A stretch of 43,028 bases of DNA from Mycolicibacterium canariasense (GTDB lineage: Bacteria; Actinomycetota; Actinomycetes; Mycobacteriales; Mycobacteriaceae), in the NCBI RefSeq assembly GCF_002101555.1, contig NZ_LQOL01000009.1, forward strand, positions 1-43,028, in the 5' to 3' direction. Each line of letters opens with the position of its first letter. Positions within the stretch are counted from its first letter, which is position 1. Below are positions 31,251 to 36,227 of the stretch, in pieces. The translations under genes were made by a program, and so were the position numbers. The notes under the pieces are model-generated. The model worked only from the letters and a program-made list of their open reading frames with translations, searched no databases and had not been told where the DNA came from.

Positions 31251-31487
31251 CTATTCCAGTGCGGTGAGTTCCGATTCAGCGTGCCGCTTCGAGATTGTGT
31301 CGCCCCACCGTCCTGCGATGTCCCAACGCACATCGCAGGAATATCCATAGCCGCTGATCCCGTTGTGGCGCACCTGATGCGACACCGTGCCGGCCGTCTC
31401 GCCGGGGACGAAGTACCGCCGCAGCGAGACAGGTACGTGGGCGGCGTCGGCGATCGTGACTCGCGCGCCTACTTTCCACCGTCCCAC
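31251..31487 (-). CDS. small beta-barrel-like hypothetical protein
   Basis: 78 aa. GTG at 31487 was chosen because GGGAGG lies just upstream and the recurrent promoter motif ends 30 nt before it; ATG at 31508 would give a very short leader. WKVGARVTIADAAHVP, GETAGTVSHQ, GYGYSCDVRWDIAG suggests an SH3/KOW-type small barrel. Downstream are the two HAD genes, so it may head that operon. Confidence 0.6.
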   Translation of the reverse strand: MGRWKVGARVTIADAAHVPVSLRRYFVPGETAGTVSHQVRHNGISGYGYSCDVRWDIAGRWGDTISKRHAESELTALE

Positions 31488-31517
31488 CGAACCTCCCTCA
31501 AGCAGCACATGTGCGAA

Positions 31518-31535
31518 TCTCTAAAGTAGAGAATA
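31518..31535 (-). promoter_or_regulatory. recurrent TATTCTC promoter/operator motif, copy 2
   Basis: Minus strand TATTCTCTACTTTAGAGA, 30 nt before GTG 31487. It contains the perfect palindrome TCTCTA-N3-TAGAGA overlapping a TATTCT -10 box. Confidence 0.65.
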
Positions 31536-31551
31536 GCAGGGCGGTGTCGAG

Positions 31552-31622
31552 TGAAAGGGGCGGGAGTTGAACCCGCGTGCAGCTGGCGTCCCAGCCGGCA
31601 GACCGTCTATGCCAACCCTCTC
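31552..31622 (-). ncRNA. tRNA-like element with a 4-nt anticodon loop
   Basis: Acceptor GAGAGGG/CCCTTTC with A73, D-arm GGCA-TAGACGGTC-TGCC and T-arm GCGGG-TTCAACT-CCCGC are all intact. The anticodon arm is GCTGG-GACG-CCAGC, a perfect 5-bp stem with only 4 loop nucleotides instead of 7, so no standard anticodon. An alternative pairing gives a 6-nt loop TGGGAC (Pro-like GGG) but breaks the D-stem. Total 71 nt. Only the anticodon arm is abnormal, so it could be charged or processed yet not decode: a decoy or sensor, or a simple 3-nt deletion mutant. Confidence 0.55.
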
Positions 31623-31650
31623 AGTGCTGTCGCCTCGGCGGGCTTCAACG

Positions 31651-31721
31651 TAGTCCGTGCGGGAATCGAACCCGCGCAACGGGTCTGAGAAACCCGCGGC
31701 CTGCCACTAACCGAACGGACC
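31651..31721 (-). tRNA. tRNA-Glu(CTC)
   Basis: Acceptor GGTCCGT/ACGGACT with G1-U72, anticodon arm CGGGT-TTCTCAG-ACCCG giving CTC, T-loop TTCGATT. Short D-arm, 71 nt. Confidence 0.93.
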
Positions 31722-31725
31722 AAGA

Positions 31726-31786
31726 TGGGGTTTGAGTGTGACCCGCAGCGGGCCAAGTCTCCACTGCGGGTAACACTCAAACCCCA
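31726..31786 (-). terminator. long hairpin between HNH gene and tRNA-Glu
   Basis: 31726-31748 pairs with 31764-31786: 23-bp arms with one mismatch and a 15-nt loop. There is no T-run, so it is not a classical Rho-independent terminator. It lies just downstream of the HNH stop and 5 nt upstream of the tRNA-Glu 5' end, so it could instead be an RNase III-type processing site, a transcription pause, or a recombination/replication structure. Confidence 0.6.
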
Positions 31787-31788
31787 GG

Positions 31789-32247
31789 TCACACACCCTT
31801 GGGTCGGTACGGCTGCCAAAGCAGCCGCATCCCCGCCTCCTCCGGCGTCCGGTCGGCCTTGCTCCAGTTGCATGGCCCGCAGGCGGCCACCAGGTTGAAC
31901 CAGGTGTCACCACCACCGCGGGAACGTGGCAGCACGTGATCGTAGGTGTCAGCCCGACTGCCGCAGTAGGCGCAGGTGTGCTTGTCGCGGGCCAGGATGT
32001 CAGCGCGAGCGGCGTGCTCGGTGTCGCGCCGGTACGGCACGTGCACGTATCGCGCCAGCATCAGCGACCGCGGAACCTCGATCGCGACCGAGGGGGACCG
32101 CACCAGCCGCGGCGGAACGTGGGTCTCCAGCACGAACGCCGCCTCACGCAGGATCATGCTCACGGCGTCCTGCCAGGAGATGGTGCCGTGATCGGAGTAG
32201 TCGGCGTTGAACACCTGCACGGCAGGTGCGGGCAGCAATGTGGTCAT
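31789..32247 (-). CDS. HNH endonuclease
   Basis: 152 aa; ATG at 32247 follows AGGAGGTG, so the longer upstream frame, which runs through a tRNA gene, is rejected. The C-terminal domain has HTCAYCGSRADTYDHVLPRS, then GGGDTWFNLVAACGPCNWSK: CxxC, DHxxP with the catalytic His, Asn in NLV, and the second CxxC, the standard HNH zinc-ribbon nuclease of mycobacteria (PF01844 type). The N-terminal 70 residues include an SMILREAAFVLET helix. It likely cleaves DNA, as a homing-type nuclease of the array or in defence. The long hairpin follows directly. Confidence 0.85.
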   Translation of the reverse strand: MTTLLPAPAVQVFNADYSDHGTISWQDAVSMILREAAFVLETHVPPRLVRSPSVAIEVPRSLMLARYVHVPYRRDTEHAARADILARDKHTCAYCGSRADTYDHVLPRSRGGGDTWFNLVAACGPCNWSKADRTPEEAGMRLLWQPYRPKGV

Positions 32248-32306
32248 GGCGCCGCACCTCCTTTCGGTGTCGTGGTCGGGCCAAGGTGGCGCGGGTGCGC
32301 CGGAAG

Positions 32307-32379
32307 TGGAGACTGGGAGATTCGAACTCCCGACATCCTGCTTGCAAAGCAGGCGCTCTACCGACTGAGCTAAGCCCCC
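32307..32379 (-). tRNA. tRNA-Ala(TGC)
   Basis: Acceptor GGGGGCT/AGTCTCC includes the G3-U70 wobble, the Ala identity element. Anticodon arm CCTGC-TTTGCAA-GCAGG gives TGC. Discriminator A. Confidence 0.96.
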
Positions 32380-32390
32380 GAGATGGTGCG

Positions 32391-32463
32391 CTGGCCCGGA
32401 AGGACTCGAACCTTCAACGGCGCGATTAACAGTCGCGTGCTCTGCCAATTAAGCTACGGGCCA
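32391..32463 (-). tRNA. tRNA-Asn(GTT)
   Basis: T1-A72 acceptor (TGGCCCG/CGGGCCA) with discriminator G as in bacterial Asn, anticodon arm CGCGA-CTGTTAA-TCGCG giving GTT. Confidence 0.95.
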
Positions 32464-32480
32464 ATGTGTTTTGATCTGCG

Positions 32481-32554
32481 TACCCCTCCCCGGATTCGAA
32501 CCGGGAACCTTCGGAACCTAAACCCGACGCCTCTACCAGTTGGGCCAGAGGGGC
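32481..32554 (-). tRNA. tRNA with TAG anticodon (Leu) on a short-variable-arm body
   Basis: Acceptor GCCCCTC/GAGGGGT, A73, anticodon arm TCGGG-TTTAGGT-TCCGA giving TAG (reads CUA/CUG, Leu), T-arm CCCGG-TTCGAAT-CCGGG. The variable region is only 5 nt (AGGTT), whereas bacterial Leu tRNAs are class II with a long arm. The charging identity is therefore uncertain. Confidence 0.85.
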
Positions 32555-32558
32555 ATGG

Positions 32559-32631
32559 TGCGGACGGCGGGGATCGAGCCCGCGGCCTTCGCGTTGGCAA
32601 CGAGACGCGCTACCGGCTGCGCCACATCCAC
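32559..32631 (-). tRNA. tRNA-Gly(GCC)
   Basis: Acceptor GTGGATG/CGTCCGC with two wobbles, anticodon loop TTGCCAA giving GCC, CCA encoded at 32556-32558, 1 nt from the next tRNA. Two oddities: a T-C mismatch in the anticodon stem (29-41), and T-loop CTCGATC with C instead of T at position 54. Confidence 0.88.
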
Positions 32632-32778
32632 GTAGACCCGCGACTTTCGGCCAGCTGCAGTCTGACTTGCCCGGCACAGATTCACTCATCCGCCAACGGT
32701 CCCCGCGCGGGCAGGGCGACGCCGGGTCTGACGGTTCCACGCCCCGCTCGCGCAGCGGATGGTCACCGACAACCGTGG

Positions 32779-32850
32779 AGCCACCGTCGGGGGTTGAACC
32801 CGAGGCCTCCGCCTTACCAAGGCGGCGCTCTGCCACTGAGCTACGGCGGC
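32779..32850 (-). tRNA. tRNA-Thr(GGT)
   Basis: Acceptor GCCGCCG/CGGTGGC, discriminator U, CCA encoded at 32776-32778, anticodon arm CCGCC-TTGGTAA-GGCGG giving GGT. Confidence 0.95.
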
Positions 32851-32872
32851 GACGCACCGATGGGTGCGGGGG

Positions 32873-32949
32873 AGCCCCGAGCCGGATTCGAACCGGCGGC
32901 GGACACCGCTTACAAGGCGGCCGCTCTGGCCGGGCTGAGCTACCGGGGC
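32873..32949 (-). tRNA. tRNA-Thr(TGT)
   Basis: Acceptor GCCCCGG/TCGGGGC, discriminator U, anticodon arm GCCGC-CTTGTAA-GCGGT giving TGT. Slightly enlarged D-loop, 77 nt. Confidence 0.92.
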
Positions 32950-32952
32950 GTG

Positions 32953-33129
32953 CTATCCCGCCTCGCGGCGGGTGCGGATACGTTCGACGCGCTGATCGTC
33001 GGTGGGCGCTACCCAGCCGTGGTACCCCGCTGAGTCGTCCCATTCGAGGGCATGGGTGCGCTGTTCGCGGCCGCACCAACGGCAGCCGTTCGGCGGCGGC
33101 GGTGCCGTCGTGGGTGCGGCATCAGGCAT
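32953..33129 (-). CDS. 58-aa CxxC microprotein
   Basis: ATG at 33129 overlaps the end of the upstream gene by 8 nt. The product reads GCRWCGREQRTHALEWDDSA then GYHGWVAPTDDQRVERIRTRR. A single CRWCG knuckle plus His and an Arg-rich tail suggest nucleic-acid binding, as in many small phage proteins. The frame was deduced by eye, since longer frames on the same strand are shadows. Confidence 0.6.
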   Translation of the reverse strand: MPDAAPTTAPPPPNGCRWCGREQRTHALEWDDSAGYHGWVAPTDDQRVERIRTRREAG

Positions 33130-33298
33130 GTGCGACCCGCTGGCCGGCCGGCCAGAACTTGTCGACGGGGATGATCAACGTCGTGCCGCCGGCGCCGATG
33201 TCCTCGCGCCGGAACCAGTAACGGCGCTGGCCTTCCATCTGAGCCCCATACCCAAGGGCGATACGGGCTCCCTGGTAGACCCACTTTTCACGCGCCAT
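33122..33298 (-). CDS. small hypothetical protein
   Basis: 58 aa, ATG at 33298, 10 nt after the upstream stop. AREKWVYQGARIALGYGAQM then RRYWFRREDIGAGGTTLIIP is a strand-rich pattern of a compact barrel. It is coupled to the CxxC microprotein downstream. No family is recognised. Confidence 0.6.
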   Translation of the reverse strand: MAREKWVYQGARIALGYGAQMEGQRRYWFRREDIGAGGTTLIIPVDKFWPAGQRVAHA

Positions 33299-33308
33299 CG
33301 CCAGCAGC

Positions 33309-33623
33309 TTAATCGGTACTGGCGCTGACGTGGACGGTGCAGTCATAGGCCGTCTCCAGCTTGGACTTCCACACCTGAGCCAGTGAACTGAGCGCCGCTG
33401 ATTCAGGGTGGAACAGCGAGTACGACAGGACCAGCGTCTTCGACGGCCAGGACACCGTCTCGGTGGGCTCGGTGCGCGCGAACAGCACGTCATCACCCAT
33501 ATCGGCGGCCACCTCGCGGCACAGGGACTCGAGGTGGGAGCGATCTTCGGCTGTCGGGCGGCTGTCTGCGCCGCGGTAGGTGCCGTAGCGCAACGTGACG
33601 CACAGCTTCAAGTTCATCGACAT
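33309..33623 (-). CDS. hypothetical protein heading a damage-type promoter operon
   Basis: 104 aa, ATG at 33623 with AAGGA upstream. LKLCVTLRYGTYRGADSRPT, HLESLCREVAADMGDDVLFA and LVLSYSLFHPESAALSSLAQ give an alpha/beta fold I do not recognise. Its promoter (33669-33691) closely fits the mycobacterial RecA-NDp/PafBC consensus. Two small genes follow on the same strand. Confidence 0.6.
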   Translation of the reverse strand: MSMNLKLCVTLRYGTYRGADSRPTAEDRSHLESLCREVAADMGDDVLFARTEPTETVSWPSKTLVLSYSLFHPESAALSSLAQVWKSKLETAYDCTVHVSASTD

Positions 33624-33656
33624 GGTGAGTGTCCTTACTCCCTGGAGGCGATCAAT

Positions 33657-33674
33657 TCCCTAAAACAGAGAATA
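33657..33674 (-). promoter_or_regulatory. recurrent TATTCTC promoter/operator motif, copy 3
   Basis: Minus strand TATTCTCTGTTTTAGGGA, 33 nt before the ATG at 33623; its TATTCT is the -10 box of the RecA-NDp-like promoter. Confidence 0.65.
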
Positions 33675-33691
33675 GACGCCGTTGCCGACAA
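33669..33691 (-). promoter_or_regulatory. RecA-NDp (PafBC-type) DNA-damage promoter candidate
   Basis: Minus strand TTGTCGGCA, 8 nt, TATTCT. The known consensus is TTGTCRGTG-N8-TANNNT: seven of nine upstream positions and the spacing match exactly. Confidence 0.6.
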
Positions 33692-33737
33692 GTAGTCCGA
33701 GCAGGTTCGACACGCCGGACGGGGTCCGGTGAACGGG

Positions 33738-33810
33738 CTGCCCAGAGAGGATTCGAACCTCTACCGGCCTGATCCAGAATCAGGTGTCCTGCCAGTTAGA
33801 CCACCGGGCA
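33738..33810 (-). tRNA. tRNA-Gln(CTG)
   Basis: T1-A72 acceptor (TGCCCGG/CTGGGCA), discriminator G as in Gln, anticodon arm CCTGA-TTCTGGA-TCAGG giving CTG. Confidence 0.95.
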
Positions 33811-33838
33811 ATGGGCGCGTGTACAGTCCGCGGACTTG

Positions 33839-33910
33839 CTGCCTCGCCAGGGTTCGAACCTGAACCGGGCGAACCAAAACCGCCGGTGCTGCCAGTTACA
33901 CCACGAGGCA
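33839..33910 (-). tRNA. tRNA-Gln(TTG)
   Basis: Acceptor TGCCTCG/CGAGGCA, discriminator G, anticodon arm GGCGG-TTTTGGT-TCGCC giving TTG. Together with Gln(CTG) it covers both Gln codons. Confidence 0.95.
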
Positions 33911-33915
33911 ATGCG

Positions 33916-34000
33916 TGGCCCCCGCGGGAATCGAACCCGCACTCTCGGTGTGAGAACCGCGGTTTGAGCGCGGCGCGGCTGCCAGTTACGCCAGAGGGCC
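33916..34000 (-). tRNA. tRNA-Leu(CAA)
   Basis: Acceptor GGCCCTC/GGGGGCC, A73, anticodon arm CCGCG-CTCAAAC-CGCGG giving CAA, long variable arm (TTCTCACACCGAGAGT) as normal for Leu, in contrast to the TAG tRNA at 32481. Confidence 0.94.
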
Positions 34001-34057
34001 GTTGTTCGTCGAGCGCGATCGACGGAAACGATCTGCAGTGCGCGCCGCGCGCAGTGG

Positions 34058-34130
34058 AGCGGATGACGGGCATCGAACCCGCGACATCGACCTTGGAAGG
34101 GTCGCGCTCTACCAGCTGAGCTACATCCGC
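34058..34130 (-). tRNA. tRNA-Gly(TCC)
   Basis: Acceptor GCGGATG/CATCCGC, discriminator U (Gly identity), CCA encoded at 34055-34057, anticodon arm CGACC-CTTCCAA-GGTCG giving TCC. Confidence 0.95.
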
Positions 34131-34238
34131 AAAGCCCCGGATCCGTGTCCGACGGGGCCACTCGGTGTGATGTGGCACGGCATTAGGGCGCTACCGCCGT
34201 GCGGGCGCCCCGCGATCGGCGTAGTCGAGAAAGCCGTG

Positions 34239-34664
34239 TCAGTGTGGCGACGCGTCCTGTATGCGCAGCGCATGCCGCCGCAGTTCATCGGCATTCTGAA
34301 ACCAGATCACGCCCGGCAGAGCAGATCCGATCTCACCAAGCTCGACGCGCACGGCGGTGTCATCGAGATGCCCGGTGAAGCCGACCAGCGGGCGATCCAC
34401 AGGCACTGATCCAACCGTGCCCACGCCCGCCGCGATGACCGGCAGGAACCGCTTGTGCTGGCCAAGTCTCGACGTTGCGGCCTGAAGGCAGTCGTCGCAG
34501 ATGTTGAGCACCAACTCCTCACCGTCGAAACTGTCCCAGAACGTCGACCCGTAGTGCCCGCTGGTGCGGAACTCGGTGCCGCCGTACGGCTGGTTGTCGA
34601 CATCGGCGAAGGCGTTGTGCAGAGATGTGGCGCAGACGAAGCAGGGCAGTGCATATTCGCTCAT
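34239..34664 (-). CDS. hypothetical protein with paired CxxC motifs
   Basis: 141 aa; ATG at 34664 (MSEYALPCFVCATSL) was preferred to the longer frame. CFVC near the N-terminus and CDDC in VLNICDDCLQAATSRL form a likely zinc site. Between them is YGGTEFRTSGHYGSTFWDSF. The C-terminal half is alpha/beta. This two-knuckle layout is common among small actinophage proteins of unknown role. It is the first protein gene downstream of the promoter-proximal tRNA. Confidence 0.6.
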   Translation of the reverse strand: MSEYALPCFVCATSLHNAFADVDNQPYGGTEFRTSGHYGSTFWDSFDGEELVLNICDDCLQAATSRLGQHKRFLPVIAAGVGTVGSVPVDRPLVGFTGHLDDTAVRVELGEIGSALPGVIWFQNADELRRHALRIQDASPH

Positions 34665-34707
34665 ACCCGGAACAAGCCGGCTTGGTCGGCTGGGTGTCAA
34701 AACGGGG

Positions 34708-34780
34708 TGCGCCGCGAGGGGATCGAACCCCCGGCCCGCTGATTAAGAGTCAGCTGCTCTACCGACTGAGCTAGCGGCGC
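34708..34780 (-). tRNA. tRNA-Lys(CTT)
   Basis: Acceptor GCGCCGC/GCGGCGC, A73, anticodon arm GCTGA-CTCTTAA-TCAGC giving CTT. It is the promoter-proximal tRNA of the array. Confidence 0.95.
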
Positions 34781-35010
34781 AAACGGCAGGACAGACCGGC
34801 ATGTTTGTGTCCGGCCTGCCCTGCTCGAACCCGCACAAGCGCACCAGCTGGCACGCCTGTGCGGGGTGCTGGGCGCATGGCGGCGCCCAGCCGCTGTCCC
34901 GATCACCGGTCCGGGGTGCACCCACACGTCTGGCTGACCGCGCAGTGGCTCCCGGGGGAGCGGCGGTCGCCGAGGCGGCGAATACACCTGTCCCGGTGAG
35001 GGACAGCGCA
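34781..35010. other. leader region between antitermination-like segment and first tRNA
   Basis: No convincing gene. Frames on both strands exist but show no motif or ribosome-binding site. The inverted pair GGCAGGACAGACCGGCAT and GTCCGGCCTGCC near 34785-34820 can form a stem upstream of tRNA-Lys, plausibly a processing hairpin. Confidence 0.4.
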
Positions 35011-35037
35011 TCACACACTATGGAGTTCTCAAGTTCC
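35011..35037 (-). promoter_or_regulatory. rRNA-leader-like antitermination segment (boxA region)
   Basis: The minus strand contains CTTGAGAACTCCATAGTGTG, differing only slightly from the TTTGAGAACTCAATAGTGTG segment conserved in mycobacterial rRNA operon leaders around boxA. It lies 230 nt upstream of the first tRNA, in the direction of the array. This points to Nus-dependent antitermination of the long, stem-rich, mostly untranslated transcript. Identification is from memory of the rrn leader sequence. Confidence 0.6.
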
Positions 35038-35196
35038 TGGGCGGGGGCCCGGTGTCACCGAGTCCGCGAGCCGGAGCCGTAACCGCTGAGCGGGTTCGTA
35101 TCCGACGAGGAGAATGGTGCACCGAAAGCGGCGCCGTGTCCAGCGTGTTTGTTCTCGAAAAGTGTTGCTGTGCAATCGTTTTAGATGCGGCAAAAC

Positions 35197-35222
35197 GCAG
35201 AAACGTCAGGCGACGTTTCTGC
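35197..35222 (-). terminator. terminator-like hairpin
   Basis: Perfect 11-bp arms (35197-35207 and 35212-35222) with a 4-nt loop. On the minus strand the stem is followed by GTTTT. It could end transcripts from the ORF at 35478, or be the structure that the antitermination segment downstream has to overcome. Confidence 0.55.
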
Positions 35223-35478
35223 CAGCGGCAACCGAAAAGGTGAGGGATTTATGAGATTTGTCTTCTGGCCCTTGCTTCCGGCTGGGGCACACACCCGCGA
35301 ACGGGGTGGAAGGGCTACGGAATAGCCGGAAGCAACTGGGCTGACCGAAGTCGCGCGACTCAGCGAGCGCCCAGGCTCCGATGACATTGGTCTCGACCGT
35401 TTCCACGCACGACAACGCAGCCGGGGACGCAGTGCGCATCCCGACTGTCATGCGATAGTCGCGAGCCAACGTGGACAT
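35206..35478 (-). CDS. possible leaderless gene under a damage-type promoter
   Basis: 90 aa from ATG at 35478, 6 nt after TAGCGT, so leaderless. The first half (TLARDYRMTVGMRTASPAAL, then CVETVETNVIGAWALAESRD) looks protein-like. The second half runs through a strongly folded segment (35272-35345) and ends inside the terminator-like hairpin, so it may be a frameshift remnant or a short leader peptide. The family is unknown. Its promoter is the closest upstream promoter I can find for the tRNA array. Confidence 0.4.
   Translation of the reverse strand: MSTLARDYRMTVGMRTASPAALSCVETVETNVIGAWALAESRDFGQPSCFRLFRSPSTPFAGVCPSRKQGPEDKSHKSLTFSVAAGRNVA
35272..35345. repeat. 12-bp-arm inverted repeat with inner hairpin (structured RNA candidate)
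   Basis: TTGCTTCCGGCT at 35272-35283 pairs perfectly with 35334-35345, and flanking GCCC/GGGC extends the helix past a 2-nt bulge. The 50-nt interior holds another stem (CCC-GCGAAC-GGG). It sits between the putative promoter and the array leader, inside the weak ORF. Confidence 0.6.
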
Positions 35479-35484
35479 CCCCGC

Positions 35485-35507
35485 ACGCTAACACCGGCGA
35501 CCGACAG
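35485..35507 (-). promoter_or_regulatory. RecA-NDp (PafBC-type) promoter candidate upstream of the array
   Basis: Minus strand CTGTCGGTC, 8 nt, TAGCGT, then 6 nt to the ATG at 35478. Seven of nine consensus positions (TTGTCRGTG) and the exact N8 spacing are present. It points toward the tRNA array. Confidence 0.6.
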
Positions 35508-35625
35508 TGCCTAGCGCTTTACTGCGACACACCGCGAGTGCGCGATATGTGAATCGTTTCGTGTGCGAGCGCAACGGTGCATCGGCATCGGGAACTGCAC
35601 CACATGCGGCGCGAGCAGCCTGAAT

Positions 35626-35648
35626 TCGTCGGACCTTCGCAATAAGGT
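35626..35648 (+). promoter_or_regulatory. RecA-NDp-like promoter of the HNH gene
   Basis: TCGTCGGAC, 8 nt, TAAGGT, with the ATG 7 nt after the T. The GTCGG core and spacing are kept; the flanks are weaker. It is divergent from the promoter at 35485-35507. Confidence 0.45.
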
Positions 35649-35654
35649 CGCGCC

Positions 35655-36143
35655 ATGAGGACCGCTGCTGGCCTGGTGGTCGACCCACGAGTACACGCCG
35701 AGGAGATCGCCCGGTTCACGGGCTACATCGTAGAAGGACCCGCGGACCACGACTGCGACATCTGGATCGGCGGCATCGGTGCGGACGGATACGGACGGTT
35801 CCACATCAACCGCGGTGGAGCCCGTTTCTGTGTGCGCCCCAATCGCTATGCCCTGGCACTGTTCGGCGGGGGAGCCGTGGCTCCCCGAATACTTGCACTG
35901 CATGAGTGCGACAACCCGATCTGCACCCGCGTCGGCCCGCATCACATCGTCGGCGGCGATCAACGCCACAACATGGCGCGCATGGTGGCGATGCGCCGAG
36001 GCGGCAGCGGTCGCGTCATCCGCGGCGCTCTTCGTGATCTGCGCCGGCAACGCTCGGTGGCGCTGCGTGAAGCGGTGCGCTGCGGGTGGGACGCCTGCGC
36101 GGTGGAAGCCGCGCTACTCGGAAACCAGCCGACACTGTGGTGA
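35655..36143 (+). CDS. HNH homing-type endonuclease
   Basis: 162 aa, leaderless ATG at 35655. CDIWIGGIGADGYGRFHINR, then RPNRYALALFGGG and LHECDNPICTRVGPHHIVGG, DQRHNMARM follow the phage HNH pattern: the W-x-G/Y-G-x-F strand, HxC...DNP.C, a His-rich active-site segment and a distal N-M-A-R(D). Such enzymes nick or cut DNA and often spread with phage and tRNA clusters. The C-terminal basic helices likely bind DNA. It is divergent from the array leader. Confidence 0.75.
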   Translation: MRTAAGLVVDPRVHAEEIARFTGYIVEGPADHDCDIWIGGIGADGYGRFHINRGGARFCVRPNRYALALFGGGAVAPRILALHECDNPICTRVGPHHIVGGDQRHNMARMVAMRRGGSGRVIRGALRDLRRQRSVALREAVRCGWDACAVEAALLGNQPTLW

Positions 36144-36227
36144 GTGGACGTGACACCGCCGCGCACCCGCTCACCACTGTGCGTCAGGACAACGCCCACG
36201 GCGCAATGGCCGTCGAGGTTCGCAGGC

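Larger units (their letters stand above)
16568..34780 (-). other. large tRNA array (30 tRNA genes plus 2 tRNA-like elements) with cargo genes
   Basis: All recognisable tRNA genes in the window lie on the minus strand between these points, in clusters separated by small genes. Anticodons cover all 20 amino acids, with several isoacceptors (3 Thr; 2 each of Arg, Gln, Glu, Gly, Leu, Lys, Ser, Met-CAT). At least seven genes encode their 3' CCA; most do not. tRNA arrays of this scale have been described in mycobacterial accessory DNA and in large phages. The likely transcription direction is right to left, starting near the rRNA-leader-like segment at 35.0 kb. Confidence 0.9.

Noticed and set aside
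31789..32448. 219-aa version of the HNH protein
   Set aside because: The extra N-terminus is translated through the tRNA-Ala gene, and a strong ribosome-binding site supports 32247.
32632..32778. Further degenerate tRNA between Gly(GCC) and Thr(GGT)
   Set aside because: Some tRNA-like words occur, but no acceptor helix or T-arm could be drawn.
16568..34780. CRISPR array
   Set aside because: The periodic similarity comes from T-arms of tRNA genes. Spacing is irregular and each unit folds as a cloverleaf.
35011..35037. Fragment of an rRNA gene
   Set aside because: Only the leader-like segment is present; no 16S, 23S or 5S sequence follows.
35511..36050. 179-aa minus-strand frame
   Set aside because: Antisense to the HNH gene, whose motifs are clear; no supporting start signal.
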